Notes: generated from the letters alone by a model not told the origin. DNA of 64,000 nt from Variovorax sp. CF079 (GCF_900101545.1 NZ_FMZU01000001.1:1-64000); one strand, 5' to 3'; counted from the stretch's first letter, positions 42,692 to 52,370 are shown. Numbers and translations are program-made.

Positions 42692-43452
42692 CAGATGTCC
42701 AGCGCAACCACATCGCGGTGCAATGCGGCAGTCACGCTCTTCCAGCGGGTTTCGAGGCTGGCATCCATCTCGCCGCTGGCGGACTGGACGCGGCAGCCGC
42801 CGCGCGCCAGCGTGTCGTCGGCGCGCACCTGCCAGCCGGCGATCTGCAGTTCGTTGCCCAGGCTGTTCTTGACCAGCGCCACGTCCTCGGGATGCAGCAG
42901 CAGGCGCGGCTCGCCCTGCAGCGCAGGCTCGGCATGCAGCAGGTCCTGCACCAGCGGCAGCACCCATTCGGGCTCGGCGCGCAAGGTGCGGTGCACCACC
43001 TGGCGGGCCACGTCGAGCGCGAGCGTGAGAATGGCATCGGCCAGTTCGCTCTCGGCGCGGCGCAGTGCGTCCGGCAGCGTGGCGGCCAGCGCGCGCAGCT
43101 GCTCGGCATGCGCGCTGGCGGCGGCCAGGCCCGAGGCCAGGCCGGCGGTGCGGCCCTCGGCATGGCCCTGTGCCCAGCCTTCGCGGCGGCCTTCGGCTTC
43201 GCCCGCGGCGCGCGCTTCGAGGCGCAGGCGTTCGAGTTCGGCGTCGCGCGCCAGCGCCGCGGGATCGATGCGCTGCGCGTTGGCGGCTTCGACAACGTGC
43301 TGCGGCGGCGCAGCGTCTTCATCCAGCGTGCCCATTTCCCAGCGCTGCCAGGCGGAGAGCACCGGCTTGGACGGCGTGGCCGGCCGCGTTGGCGCATAGG
43401 CTGCGGACAGCCGTGCACGGGCGCCGAAGGAGGAGTGGCTAGACGAAGTCAT
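42691..43452 (-). CDS. fliH: Flagellar ATPase regulator FliH
   Basis: This 253-residue FliH has the Gly-x-x-x-Gly-rich helical segment [29 protein letters not shown] (read in two parts: [13 protein letters not shown] and [12 protein letters not shown]). A C-terminal V-ATPase subunit E-like domain follows ([45 protein letters not shown]). It dimerises and regulates FliI. It overlaps fliG by 14 bases. Confidence 0.92.
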   Translation of the reverse strand: MTSSSHSSFGARARLSAAYAPTRPATPSKPVLSAWQRWEMGTLDEDAAPPQHVVEAANAQRIDPAALARDAELERLRLEARAAGEAEGRREGWAQGHAEGRTAGLASGLAAASAHAEQLRALAATLPDALRRAESELADAILTLALDVARQVVHRTLRAEPEWVLPLVQDLLHAEPALQGEPRLLLHPEDVALVKNSLGNELQIAGWQVRADDTLARGGCRVQSASGEMDASLETRWKSVTAALHRDVVALDI

Positions 43453-44440
43453 CGGTTCCCGGCGCAGCGACTGTGATCTCGCCCGAATCGGCGAGGCGGC
43501 GCACCACCTGCAGGATGGCCTTCTGCTCGGCTTCGACCTGCGAGACCCGCACCGGGCCGCGCAGCTCGATGTCCTCGCGCAGCGTCTCGGCGGCGCGCTG
43601 CGACATGTTCCGCAGGAACTTGTCGCGCAGCTCCTGCGCCGAGCCCTTGAGCGCGACGATGAGCGAATCGGATTCGATGTCCTTGAGCAGGCGCTGGATG
43701 AAGCGGTCCTCGAGATCGAGCAGGTTCTCGAACACGAACATCTCTTCGAGGATGCGCTGCGCGAGGGCCTCGTCGTGCTCGCGCACGTGGGCGATGGCCT
43801 CGTCTTCCTGCGCGCTGTTCATGAGGTTGACGATCTCGGCGGCGGTGCGCACACCGCCAAGGCGGCTGCGCTTCAGGCCTTCGCCGGAGAGCATCTCGGT
43901 CAGCACGTCGGTCAGCTCGGCCAGCGCCGCCGGCTGCACGCCCCCGAAGGTGGCCACACGCATGATCACGTCGTGGCGCAGGCGCACCGGCAGCTTCTCC
44001 AGCACTTCCGAAGCCTTCTTGCGGTCCAGGTGCACCAAGAGCGTGGCGAGGATCTGCGGATGCTCGTCGCGGATCAGTTCCACCACTTCGCCGGCCTCGA
44101 GATCGTTGAGCCGCTCGATGCCGCCGTGCGGCTCGTCGGGCTGCAGGATGTCTTCGAGCAGGTTGCTGGCGCGGTCGTCGCCCAGCGCCTTGCGCAGCAC
44201 TGCGCGGATGTAGCTGCCCGAACCCAGGTGCAGGGCCGAGAGCTGCTCGGTCTCCATGCGGAACTCGGACAGCACGGCCGCCAGCTCTTCCTTGGACACC
44301 TGGCTCAGCTTGGCCATCGCGACGCCCAGCGCCTGTACCTCGGTGGTGGGCAGGTGGTGCAGCGTGGCGGCGGCACGGTCCTCGCCCAGCGACATCAGCA
44401 GGATCGCGGCCTTGCGGGTTCCCAAGTTGATATTGCTCAT
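43439..44440 (-). CDS. fliG: Flagellar motor switch protein FliG
   Basis: This 333-residue rotor protein has FliG_N, FliG_M (EHPQILATLLVHLDRKKASEVL) and FliG_C with the charged torque helix (VALKGSAQELRDKFLRNMSQRAAE). The EHPQ and Gly-Gly elements are intact. The AUG at 44440 overlaps the fliF stop (ATGA); an alternative AUG four codons upstream is less favoured. Confidence 0.95.
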   Translation of the reverse strand: MSNINLGTRKAAILLMSLGEDRAAATLHHLPTTEVQALGVAMAKLSQVSKEELAAVLSEFRMETEQLSALHLGSGSYIRAVLRKALGDDRASNLLEDILQPDEPHGGIERLNDLEAGEVVELIRDEHPQILATLLVHLDRKKASEVLEKLPVRLRHDVIMRVATFGGVQPAALAELTDVLTEMLSGEGLKRSRLGGVRTAAEIVNLMNSAQEDEAIAHVREHDEALAQRILEEMFVFENLLDLEDRFIQRLLKDIESDSLIVALKGSAQELRDKFLRNMSQRAAETLREDIELRGPVRVSQVEAEQKAILQVVRRLADSGEITVAAPGTDDFV

Positions 44441-46134
44441 GGGTTCATCCAATGCTTGATCAGCGTGGCCACCAGCCGCGGATCGCTGTCGGCGGTCTGG
44501 TGGGCGTAGTCGAGGTCGGCCTTCTGGCGCTCGGCTTCGCGCTGGCGTGCGCTTTCCTGCGCGGAGCCGGCGTCGTCGGGATCGCCGCCGGCGGCCATGG
44601 CCTTCTGTGCCGGTTCGGCGGAAGCGGGCGCTGCCGGCGGTGCCAGGTGCTTGCGCAGCAGCGGCCGCAGCACGGCGAACCAGGCGAAGAGGGCGAGGGC
44701 GGCGAGCAGCAGGTACTGCCCGACGGTCTTGGCGAGCTCGATGTTCTCGGGGTCGCGCCAGTTCGGCACGTCCCGTGCCGCTTCATCGTGGCCCTCGCGG
44801 GCGAAGGCGCTGTTGACCACGTTGAGCGAGTCGCCGCGCTCCTGGCTGTAGCCCATGGCTTCCTTGACCAGGTTGCGGATCTGCTCGATCTCTGCCGGCG
44901 CGAGCGCGCGCGCGCCGGCCTTGCCGTCCGCGCCCTCGCGGTTGTTCACGACCACCGCCACCGACAGGCGCTTGACCGCGCCCGCGCCCTGCTGCACATG
45001 GCGGATCGAGCGGTCGAGCTCGTAGTTGGTCGTCGTGTCCTTGCGCAGGCTGGAGGGCGCGCCGGGCGCCGTGCTGGTGGCCGTCGTGGTCGTCGATGCG
45101 GCCGCGGGCGGCGTCGCGGCGATGCCGGGCAGCGGCGCTGTGATCGGCGCGTTCGGCGTAGTCGGCGGCTGGTTCGACAGCGCGCCCGGCACGCCGCCCG
45201 GGGGCGTCGCGCCGTGCTGGCTCGATTCGCTCGATTGCTGGCTGCGGACCGCGGCATTGCGCGGATCCTGGTTGGGGCTGTATTTCTCGTCGGTGCGTTC
45301 GACCACCGAGAAGTCGATGTCGGCCGCGACCTGCGCCCGCACATTGCTCGCGCCGACGATGGGCTGCAGGATGGCCTCGATGCGGCGGATGTAGCCCTGC
45401 TCGATCTCCTGCGCGTACTTGAGCTGGCTCACGTCCAGGCCGCGCGCGCCGGCATTGGCCGCCGACAGCAGGTTGCCGCGCTGGTCGACCACCGTCACAC
45501 TCTTGGCGTCGAGCTCAGGCACGCTGCTGGAGATCATGTGGACGATGGCGCTGACCTGGCCTTCGTCGATGCTGCGGCCGCGGTGCAGGCTCAGCACCAC
45601 CGAGGCGGAAGGCTTCTTCTGGTCGCGCACGAAGAGCGAGGGCTTGGGCAGCGCCAGGTGCACGCGCGCCGACTCGACCGTGGCTATCGACTCGATCGAG
45701 CGCGCGAGCTCGCCTTCGAGCCCGCGCTGGTAGTTGACCTGTTCGGCGAACTGGCTGGTGCCGAACTTCTGGTTGTCCATCAGTTCGAAGCCGACGCCGC
45801 CGCCCTTGGGCAGGCCCTGGGCCGCGAGCTTGAGGCGCACTTCAGGCACCTTGTCGCCGGCGATCAGGATCGCGCCGCCGCCTTCGGCGAACTTGTAGGG
45901 CACGTTCATCTGCGTGAGCGACGCGATGATCGCGCCGCCGTCGCGGTCCGAGACGTTGGTGTAGAGCACCTTGTAGTCGGGCGCGCGGCTCCAGAGCATG
46001 AAGGCCGCGGCGGCCGCGACCACCGCGGCGGCGCCGACGATCAGCGGCAGCTTCGGCTGCGCGCGCATCCGTTCCATGAGAGGCGGGAGGGCCGGCGCCG
46101 TTGGCGCGGCGCCCGCGGGCGCCGTCGCACTCAT
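44437..46134 (-). CDS. fliF: Flagellar MS-ring protein FliF
   Basis: This 565-residue MS-ring protein has a first span at about residues 30-50 (LPLIVGAAAVVAAAAAFML) and YscJ/FliF ring domains (YKVLYTNVSDRDGGAIIASL, GFELMDNQKFGTSQFAEQVNYQR). A Thr/Pro/Ala-rich loop is followed by the C-terminal span (LLLAALALFAWFAVLRPLL) and a FliG-binding tail. GGAGG upstream fixes the start at 46134. It is divergent from fliE across 284 bases. Confidence 0.95.
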   Translation of the reverse strand: MSATAPAGAAPTAPALPPLMERMRAQPKLPLIVGAAAVVAAAAAFMLWSRAPDYKVLYTNVSDRDGGAIIASLTQMNVPYKFAEGGGAILIAGDKVPEVRLKLAAQGLPKGGGVGFELMDNQKFGTSQFAEQVNYQRGLEGELARSIESIATVESARVHLALPKPSLFVRDQKKPSASVVLSLHRGRSIDEGQVSAIVHMISSSVPELDAKSVTVVDQRGNLLSAANAGARGLDVSQLKYAQEIEQGYIRRIEAILQPIVGASNVRAQVAADIDFSVVERTDEKYSPNQDPRNAAVRSQQSSESSQHGATPPGGVPGALSNQPPTTPNAPITAPLPGIAATPPAAASTTTTATSTAPGAPSSLRKDTTTNYELDRSIRHVQQGAGAVKRLSVAVVVNNREGADGKAGARALAPAEIEQIRNLVKEAMGYSQERGDSLNVVNSAFAREGHDEAARDVPNWRDPENIELAKTVGQYLLLAALALFAWFAVLRPLLRKHLAPPAAPASAEPAQKAMAAGGDPDDAGSAQESARQREAERQKADLDYAHQTADSDPRLVATLIKHWMNP

Positions 46135-46418
46135 GTGCGCGCCTCCGGCGCGGCCGGCCGCGCCGGATTCATGGAGAGGAAAGAGAGTCGTCGATGTGGA
46201 GGAGTCATGCCGCAGGGCCGTTGATGTCGTCAGCAGGCTTTCTTGTTCGCAGTCGATTCTCGGCAGCCGGGGCGGATTCGATTGGTCGAACAACCGCGGG
46301 TTTTGCCGTCAGTTGGGCGCATCTGCCGGCAGCCTTGGCTGATACGCTGAAAACACGCGGGAGTGCCTTGGCGCTTTCTTTGTCAATACGGAAGTTCTAG
46401 AAGAGAAAAGGTTTGCTC

Positions 46419-46736
46419 ATGTCGATTGCCGCCATCGAGTCCGTCCTGCAGCAGATGCGGGTCACCGCGCTCCAGTCCGGCTTCACGCCGCCCGCCGCCG
46501 AGGCGGCCCAGCCGGGCGGCTTCGCAGCCGAACTCCGACGCTCGCTCGACAACATCAGCACGGCGCAGACCAAGGCTTACGGCCAGGCCGAGGCCTTCGA
46601 GCTGGGGCGTCCGGGCGTGGCGCTCAACGATGTCATGGTCGACCTGCAGAAGGCCAACGTGGCTTTCCAGACCGGGCTGCAGGTGCGCAACCGGCTGGTG
46701 GCCGCCTATCAGGAAGTGATGAACCTGCCCGCTTGA
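46419..46736 (+). CDS. fliE: Flagellar hook-basal body protein FliE
   Basis: This 105-residue protein connects the MS-ring/export gate to the rod. The C-terminal FliE pattern is GVALNDVMVDLQKANVAFQTGLQVRNRLVAAYQEVMNL (read as LNDVMVDLQKANVAF and VRNRLVAAYQEVM). GAGAAAAGG precedes the AUG at 46419 at good spacing. It is divergent from fliF; the 284-base gap holds their promoters, but I could not identify a clear sigma-54 or sigma-28 match there. Confidence 0.93.
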   Translation: MSIAAIESVLQQMRVTALQSGFTPPAAEAAQPGGFAAELRRSLDNISTAQTKAYGQAEAFELGRPGVALNDVMVDLQKANVAFQTGLQVRNRLVAAYQEVMNLPA

Positions 46737-46786
46737 GCCCTGAAGGTTGTGGAAAGGGCCGCGCGCATCTTTTTGGCGCACCGGCC

Positions 46787-46813
46787 TAAATGTTTGGAAA
46801 GCCCTGCCGATAA
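46787..46813 (+). promoter_or_regulatory. Sigma-28 (FliA) promoter of fliC
   Basis: TAAA (46787-46790), exactly 15 bases, then GCCGATAA (46806-46813) is a perfect match to the sigma-28 consensus. It lies 96 bases upstream of the flagellin start and drives late-class expression. Confidence 0.93.
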
Positions 46814-46908
46814 CTAATCCAACGATGGCTTGAGTCTCACGGTGGGAAGCGGGTCCAGCGTTGCGGCCATTGGCCGAAGTCCACAACCTTTGTCTACAGG
46901 AGTCGAAC

Positions 46909-48198
46909 ATGGCGCAAGTCATCAACACCAATAGTCTCTCGCTGCTCACGCAGAACAACCTCAACGCGTCGCAGTCGTCGTTGAACACCGCGATCCAGCG
47001 CCTGTCTTCGGGCCTGCGGATCAACGGTGCCAAGGACGACGCGGCCGGCCAGGCGATCGCCAACCGCTTCACGGCGAACATCAAGGGCCTGTCGCAAGCC
47101 CAGCGCAATGCCAACGACGGCATCTCGCTGGCGCAAACGACGGAAGGCGCACTGAAGGAAGTGAACAACAACCTGCAGCGCGTTCGCGAACTCGCCGTGC
47201 AAGCCGCCAACGGCAGCAACTCGGCCAGCGACCTGAAGTCGATCCAGGACGAAATCACCCAGCGCATGAGCGAAATCGACCGTGTCTCGGCACAGACCGA
47301 TTTCAACGGCGTGAAGGTTCTGTCGGCCGGCGCGAAGCCGCTGACCGTGCAAGTCGGTGCCAACGACGGCGAAACCATCAAGATCGACCTCAAGCAGATC
47401 GACTCGACGACGCTCGGCCTCGGCGGCTTCTCGGTGAGCAACAACGCTCTCCCCGTGAGCGAGGCCATCACGCAGACCAACCTGGCTGCCACGCCTGCCG
47501 CTGTCGATCTGAGCGCTGCTGCCACGTCCCTGGGCGTCGCTGCGAGCTCGTTGAGCCTGCACAACGTGAAGGACGCCACCGGCGCCGCCACGGCCAACTT
47601 CGTGGTCAAGTCGGGTGACAGCTTCTATGCCGCCTCGGTCGCCGACGCCACCGGCGCCGTGACGCTGAACGTCGCCGACATCGACTTCACCGATCCGTCC
47701 AACGGCGTGACCGCTGCCGTGACGCTGGCCGACCAGCTCGTCAAGGTCGGTGTCGATTCCACCGGCGCCACCACCGCCTACGTGGCCGTGCAAGGCAAGA
47801 ACTTCAGCGTCGGCGCAGGCGCGCTGGCCAACGGCGGTGCAGGCGGGACCGACTTCGACAACACCGCCACCGACATCGTGCTGAGCGGCGCCGGCGCCAC
47901 GGCCGAATTCACGGGCGCGGCTTCGGTCGACCCGATGAAGAAGCTCGACGCAGCGCTCAAGATGGTCGACGACCTGCGCAGCTCGCTGGGTGCGGTGCAG
48001 AACCGTTTCGACTCGACGATCGCCAACCTCGGCACCACGGTGACCAACCTGTCTTCTTCGCGTTCGCGCATCGAAGACGCCGACTACGCGACCGAAGTGT
48101 CGAACATGACCCGCGCGCAGATCCTCCAGCAAGCCGGTACCTCGGTGCTGGCCCAGGCCAACCAGACCACGCAAAACGTGCTGTCCCTCCTGCGTTAA
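46909..48198 (+). CDS. fliC: Flagellin
   Basis: This 429-residue flagellin has the conserved N-terminal D0/D1 region ([37 protein letters not shown]). The variable central region (about 170-340) is Ala/Thr/Val-rich. The conserved C-terminus reads [37 protein letters not shown] and [22 protein letters not shown] precedes the AUG, and a sigma-28 promoter lies upstream. The codon choice is more biased than in neighbouring genes, as expected for a highly expressed gene. Confidence 0.97.
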   Translation: MAQVINTNSLSLLTQNNLNASQSSLNTAIQRLSSGLRINGAKDDAAGQAIANRFTANIKGLSQAQRNANDGISLAQTTEGALKEVNNNLQRVRELAVQAANGSNSASDLKSIQDEITQRMSEIDRVSAQTDFNGVKVLSAGAKPLTVQVGANDGETIKIDLKQIDSTTLGLGGFSVSNNALPVSEAITQTNLAATPAAVDLSAAATSLGVAASSLSLHNVKDATGAATANFVVKSGDSFYAASVADATGAVTLNVADIDFTDPSNGVTAAVTLADQLVKVGVDSTGATTAYVAVQGKNFSVGAGALANGGAGGTDFDNTATDIVLSGAGATAEFTGAASVDPMKKLDAALKMVDDLRSSLGAVQNRFDSTIANLGTTVTNLSSSRSRIEDADYATEVSNMTRAQILQQAGTSVLAQANQTTQNVLSLLR

Positions 48199-48215
48199 TC
48201 GAAGAAGAAACCATC

Positions 48216-48284
48216 GCAGGCGTCCGGGCGAAAGCCCGACAGCGCCTGCGCTGTTCTCTGCGGCCTGGTCCTGGCCAGGCCGCA
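48216..48284 (+). terminator. Two tandem strong hairpins after fliC
   Basis: The first hairpin pairs GCAGGCG (48216-48222) with CGCCTGC (48243-48249) around an inner CGGGC-GAAA-GCCCG. The second is a perfect 10-bp stem, TGCGGCCTGG (48259-48268) with CCAGGCCGCA (48275-48284). They probably end or protect the flagellin mRNA. No long U-run follows. Confidence 0.65.
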
Positions 48285-48319
48285 GACGACAGCGAAGCAA
48301 GCAACCAAAGGTGAAGACC

Positions 48320-48679
48320 ATGTCGATCCCCGTAGCTCCGGCAGCAGACAACGGCCAGTGGTGGGTGCAGATGCTCTCGGGCCGGCCGATCGGCGCGGGC
48401 GCAGCGGCATCGCCGGAGGGCGCGACCACCGCGGCCGATGCCGTGGAGGCCGCGACGCCGACGCAGGTCGAACAGGCGGTGCGCGAGGTCAATGCCTCGC
48501 TGCAGAGCCGCTCGGTCGGCCTGCAGTTCGAGGTGGACCAGGACACCGACAAGGTCATCGTCAAGGTGGTCGACCGGGCGAGCGGCGAAGTCATTCGCCA
48601 GATCCCGACCGAGGAAGTGGTGCGCATCGCCAAGGCGCTGGACAAGGCGCCCGGCCTGCTGGTGAGCCAGTCGGCTTGA
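48320..48679 (+). CDS. flaG: FlaG family protein
   Basis: This 119-residue FlaG has the conserved C-terminal part LQFEVDQDTDKVIVKVVDRASGEVIRQIPTEEVVRIAKAL (key pieces VDQDTDKVIVKVVD and IRQIPTEEV). FlaG influences filament length and is typically encoded between fliC and fliD, as here. AAAGG is 8 bases before the AUG at 48320. Confidence 0.9.
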   Translation: MSIPVAPAADNGQWWVQMLSGRPIGAGAAASPEGATTAADAVEAATPTQVEQAVREVNASLQSRSVGLQFEVDQDTDKVIVKVVDRASGEVIRQIPTEEVVRIAKALDKAPGLLVSQSA

Positions 48680-48688
48680 TATGAACCA

Positions 48689-48776
48689 CCCCCAGGCTTG
48701 CCCACTTCGTGTGGCCTCCAACCCCCTCACCGGGGGCAACACCAGCGGCCCGGCAAAGCCGGTTGCGCGGTGTTCC
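48689..48776. repeat. Dispersed intergenic hairpin repeat, copy 2
   Basis: This element matches 26384-26473 with a few changes; for instance the inner right arm has GCGC in place of CCGC, which weakens one segment of the stem. The long stem spans 48738-48774. It lies between flaG and fliD and may reduce read-through or stabilise the upstream mRNA. Confidence 0.85.
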
Positions 48777-48867
48777 CCGAAGGGGCCTGGCGTCGCCGGC
48801 CGCGGGTTCGGCCATCGTGGGCCACAGGCATGCGTTTGTCGCACTCATTAGAAACAGGAATTCATTC

Positions 48868-50313
48868 ATGGCATCGATCAGCAGTCTCGGCATCGGCTCC
48901 AACCTCGACCTGAGCAGCCTGCTCACCAACCTCGAAACGGCGGAGAGCCAGCCGCTGGTGCTGCTGCAGCAGCGCCAGGTCAGCTACACGAGCAAGCTGT
49001 CGGCCTACGGCCAGCTGCAGAGCGCGCTCGGCACGTTGCAGACGGCGGCCAAGAAGCTGTCGGACCCGGCCTTCTTCCTGGGCGTGAAAGCCACCTCCAG
49101 CGCCACTGACGTGATGTCCGCGAGTGCCGGCAACACGGCAGCGGCCGGCATCTACAACATCAACGTCACCCAGCTCGCGCAGGCGCAGTCGGTGGTGGCG
49201 GCCGGGCAGGCGAGCGCCAAGACGGCCATCGGCACCGGCACCATCACGATCGACTTCGGCACCATCGCCGGCGGCAGCTACGACGCGGCGAGCGGCAAGT
49301 ACACGGGCGCGGGCTTCACGCCGGACGCGAGCCGCACGGCAGTGCCGATCACCATCGATGCGGCGCACAACACGCTCGAGGGCATCCGCGACGCGGTCAA
49401 CGCCGCCAAGGCCGGCGTGACGGCGAGCATCGTGAACGACGGCAGCGGCACGCCCAACCGGCTGGTGCTGACATCGACCGAGACCGGCAAGGCCTCGAGC
49501 ATGCGCGTCTCCGTGGCCGGCGACGCGGCGCTGGCGAACCTGCTGAACCATGATCCGGCAGGCACGCAGAACCTGCAGCAGACGGTGCAGGCGCAGAACG
49601 CCGAGCTCACGGTCAACGGCATCGCCGTCACGAGCGCGAGCAACACCGTGAAGGAATCGATCCAGGGCACGACGCTGACCGTGCTGAAGACCGGCACCAG
49701 CACGCTGAGCGTGGCGCGCGACACGGCCTCGGTCGAGACGGCGATCAACGATTTCGTCAAGGCCTACAACGCCCTGCAGAGCACGGCCAGCACGCTGACC
49801 ACCTTCGACACCGACAAGAAGACGGCCGCGGCATTGGTCGGCGATTCGACCTTGCGCAATCTCCAGACCAGCATCCGCAACACGCTCACCTCGCCGCAGG
49901 CCGGCGGTACGGGCGACCTGACGATGCTGTCGCAGATCGGCGTGAGCTTCCAGAAGGACGGCACCATGAGCGTCGACTCGGACAAGCTCAAGAGCGCGCT
50001 CGCCACCAACCTGGACGGCGTCTCCAAGCTCTTCTCGAGCGCGACCAGCAGCACCACCGGCTACGGCAAGCAGCTCGACGCGCTGGTGACCAAGGCCACT
50101 TCCACCGGCGGCGTGCTCAAGGTGGCGACCGACGGCATCAACACCTCGCTCAAGCAGCTCGACGAGCAGTACACCGACATGCAGGCGCGCGTGGATGCCA
50201 AGGTCGAGTACTACCGCGCGCAGTTCACCCAACTGGATCTGCTGGTCAGCAAGATGAACAGCACCAGCAGCTACCTCACGCAGCAGTTCGCGAGCATGAG
50301 CAGCGACAACTAA
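48868..50313 (+). CDS. fliD: Flagellar filament cap protein FliD
   Basis: This 481-residue cap protein has the N-terminal FliD region (ISSLGIGSNLDLSSLLTNLETAE, QRQVSYTSKLSAYGQLQSAL). A variable middle carries bacterial Ig-like flagellar repeats, and the C-terminal coiled region ends LDLLVSKMNSTSSYLTQQFASM. AGGA lies before the AUG at 48868. The 188-base gap from flaG contains the hairpin repeat and no visible sigma-28 site. Confidence 0.93.
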   Translation: MASISSLGIGSNLDLSSLLTNLETAESQPLVLLQQRQVSYTSKLSAYGQLQSALGTLQTAAKKLSDPAFFLGVKATSSATDVMSASAGNTAAAGIYNINVTQLAQAQSVVAAGQASAKTAIGTGTITIDFGTIAGGSYDAASGKYTGAGFTPDASRTAVPITIDAAHNTLEGIRDAVNAAKAGVTASIVNDGSGTPNRLVLTSTETGKASSMRVSVAGDAALANLLNHDPAGTQNLQQTVQAQNAELTVNGIAVTSASNTVKESIQGTTLTVLKTGTSTLSVARDTASVETAINDFVKAYNALQSTASTLTTFDTDKKTAAALVGDSTLRNLQTSIRNTLTSPQAGGTGDLTMLSQIGVSFQKDGTMSVDSDKLKSALATNLDGVSKLFSSATSSTTGYGKQLDALVTKATSTGGVLKVATDGINTSLKQLDEQYTDMQARVDAKVEYYRAQFTQLDLLVSKMNSTSSYLTQQFASMSSDN

Positions 50314-50332
50314 GCCCCACGCGGAGCAGCGC

Positions 50333-50755
50333 ATGTACACACCCCACACCTTCAGAACCGGCGCCAACGCCTATGCACGCCTCGGCGTGGAAACGCAAGC
50401 GATGAGCGCGTCGCCGCACCAGCTCATCTGCATGCTGTTCGACGGCGCCGTCACGGCCATCGGCATGGCGCGGCACCACATGGCGAGCGGCGATGTCGCG
50501 GCCAAGGGCAACGCGATCTCCAAGGCGGTGGGCATCGTCGACAACGGCCTCAAGGCCAGCCTCGACGCCAAGGCGGCCGGGGCGGCCGGCGAGGGCCTGG
50601 TCGCCAATCTGTCGGCGCTCTACGACTACGTCATCCGGCGCCTGCTGCAGGCCAACCTGCACAACGATGCGCAAGCGCTCGACGAAGCCGAGGCGCTGCT
50701 CGAGAACATCGCCTCCGCATGGCGCGAGATCGATGGCGTTGCCGCCGGCCACTGA
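50333..50755 (+). CDS. fliS: Flagellin chaperone FliS
   Basis: This 140-residue helical chaperone keeps flagellin unfolded for export. Typical pieces are YARLGVETQAMSASPHQLICMLFDGAVTAI and LSALYDYVIRRLLQANLHND with LENIASAWREI. It follows fliD by 19 bases. Confidence 0.92.
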   Translation: MYTPHTFRTGANAYARLGVETQAMSASPHQLICMLFDGAVTAIGMARHHMASGDVAAKGNAISKAVGIVDNGLKASLDAKAAGAAGEGLVANLSALYDYVIRRLLQANLHNDAQALDEAEALLENIASAWREIDGVAAGH

Positions 50756-50779
50756 ATACGAATCGAAGAAAGAAGAGAC

Positions 50780-51112
50780 ATGGCCGCCCGCAGTGAAATC
50801 GTCCATTGCTACGTGCAACTCGCCTCGACCACGTCGCTGATGGCGGCGCTGGCGCGGGCCAAGGAGTGGGACCGCCTTCCGGCCCTGGAAGAGCAGTGCG
50901 CGACGGTGGTCGAGCGATTGAAGCAGATCGGCCCCACGGAAGCGCTGGAACCCGCGCAGCTCGACCAGGCGCAGCGCCTGATGGAGCGCATCCGCGCCGA
51001 CCAGGATGAAGTGCGTCGGCTGGTCAAGCCGCAGCTCGAACGCCTGGTCGCCACGATGGCCCGGCTGCAGAAGCAGGGCGAGCTTGACAAGGCCTACGGG
51101 CTGCCGCGCTGA
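50780..51112 (+). CDS. fliT: FliT-like flagellar chaperone
   Basis: This 110-residue helical protein has the length and position of FliT, which chaperones FliD and in enterics binds FlhDC. Sequence support is moderate (WDRLPALEEQCATVVERLKQI, RADQDEVRRLVKPQLERLVATM). GAAGAGA precedes the AUG. The call rests mainly on gene order after fliS. Confidence 0.75.
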   Translation: MAARSEIVHCYVQLASTTSLMAALARAKEWDRLPALEEQCATVVERLKQIGPTEALEPAQLDQAQRLMERIRADQDEVRRLVKPQLERLVATMARLQKQGELDKAYGLPR

Positions 51113-51128
51113 ACGGTATATCGCTGCC

Positions 51129-52370
51129 ATGAACAGACTTTCCGGCCTGGTCGATACGCTGCTGAGCGCAAAGCTCGCGCCGCGGCTGGAACTGCTCGCG
51201 CTGCAGCAGAGCCAGGTCGGGACGGATGCGGCCACGGGGCCCGTGGTGGGGGTGCGGGAGGTCGTCAACGACATTCGCCTGCCGCCCGAGATGGCCCTGG
51301 GCCGGCACGCGCCGACCGCGGGCGCAGCGGCAGCGCCAGGCCAGTCCGCTCCAGGCCAGCCCGATGCGGCCGGGCCGGCCGCCGCGCGGTTGTCGGTGGC
51401 GGCGCGCGTCATCGGCGCCTTGCTGGCGGAGTTTCCCGACGCCGGCCCGCTGCGGGGGGCATCGCCGATGTGGCCGTCCTCGCAGCAGCAGCCTTCGGCC
51501 GCCGCGCTCGCCGGCACGCTGGCGCAGACCGTGAACGCGAGCGGCCTGTTCTACGAATCGCATTTGCGCGAGTTCGCAGCCGGCACCCGCACGCTGGCGC
51601 AGCTGGCGCAGGAGCCGCAAGCGCGCTGGGCGCCTGTAAGGAGCGCGGGGCCCGAGACCGCCGCCCAACCCCTTGCTACCGCCACAGCCATCGCGGCCGA
51701 GACGCTGAAGCCGGTGCTGCCGGCGGCCGGCGCGCCCGGTGCGCCGCGCTCGCCCGCCGAGGCCGGCGCGAGCGATGGTGCGCTGCCGCCGCGCGCACCG
51801 GCGCCTCAGGTTCACGCCGAGACCGTCGCGCCTGCGGCCGATGCCGCGCGCGTGCAGGCGGCCTATCGCCGGGGCGAGGCGGCACCGTCCGCCGCACCGC
51901 CGGAGGCGCCGCCTGTGCCGCGTGCCGAAGAGGCGACGCTGCGCCATGCCGCCGCGGCACCGGTTCAGGCGTTGCCTGCTGGCGAAGTGATCCACCCGCA
52001 AGCCGCGACCGTGGTGCACCAGCAGCTCGACCTGCTGGCCACGGCGGTGTTCCGCTGGAGCGGTCAGGCGTGGCCGGAGGTCCCGATGACGTGGTCGATC
52101 CAGGAAGAGGATGCAAAGCCGCAGGGCGATGCGCCTCATGAACCCGCTGCGCGAAGCTGGACCACCACGGTCTCGCTGGGCTTGCCCCGGCTGGGCGCCG
52201 TGGACTTGCGCCTGAGCCTCACCGGCTCCCAGATCCAGGCGCAGTTGGCGGCCAGCGAGGCGAGCACCGCAGCGCGCCTGCGCGCCGACAGCAACCGGCT
52301 GGTGCAGCGTTTCGAGGCCGCGGGCCTGCGGCTGCAGGAGCTGCAGATCGCCGCGAAGGACAAGTCATGA
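51129..52370 (+). CDS. Second FliK-like hook-length control protein
   Basis: This 413-residue protein has a long Ala/Pro-rich central region. The C-terminal domain (about 310-410) resembles FliK: TTVSLGLPRLGAVDLRLSLTGSQIQAQLAASEASTAARLRAD and LQRFEAAGLRLQELQI-like ends (shown in pieces GAVDLRLSLTGSQIQAQL and RFEAAGLRLQELQI). It precedes an FlhB C-terminal homologue, the normal partner of FliK. Its role next to the true fliK (39492-40796) is unclear. The AUG at 51129 follows fliT by 16 bases. Confidence 0.65.
   Translation: MNRLSGLVDTLLSAKLAPRLELLALQQSQVGTDAATGPVVGVREVVNDIRLPPEMALGRHAPTAGAAAAPGQSAPGQPDAAGPAAARLSVAARVIGALLAEFPDAGPLRGASPMWPSSQQQPSAAALAGTLAQTVNASGLFYESHLREFAAGTRTLAQLAQEPQARWAPVRSAGPETAAQPLATATAIAAETLKPVLPAAGAPGAPRSPAEAGASDGALPPRAPAPQVHAETVAPAADAARVQAAYRRGEAAPSAAPPEAPPVPRAEEATLRHAAAAPVQALPAGEVIHPQAATVVHQQLDLLATAVFRWSGQAWPEVPMTWSIQEEDAKPQGDAPHEPAARSWTTTVSLGLPRLGAVDLRLSLTGSQIQAQLAASEASTAARLRADSNRLVQRFEAAGLRLQELQIAAKDKS

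Noticed and set aside
46135..46418. Sigma-54 promoter (GG-N10-GC) in the fliE-fliF gap, at ATTGGTCGAACAACCGCGG
   Set aside because: The dinucleotides have the right spacing but the flanking consensus (TTGGCAC and TTGC) is poor, so it is likely chance.
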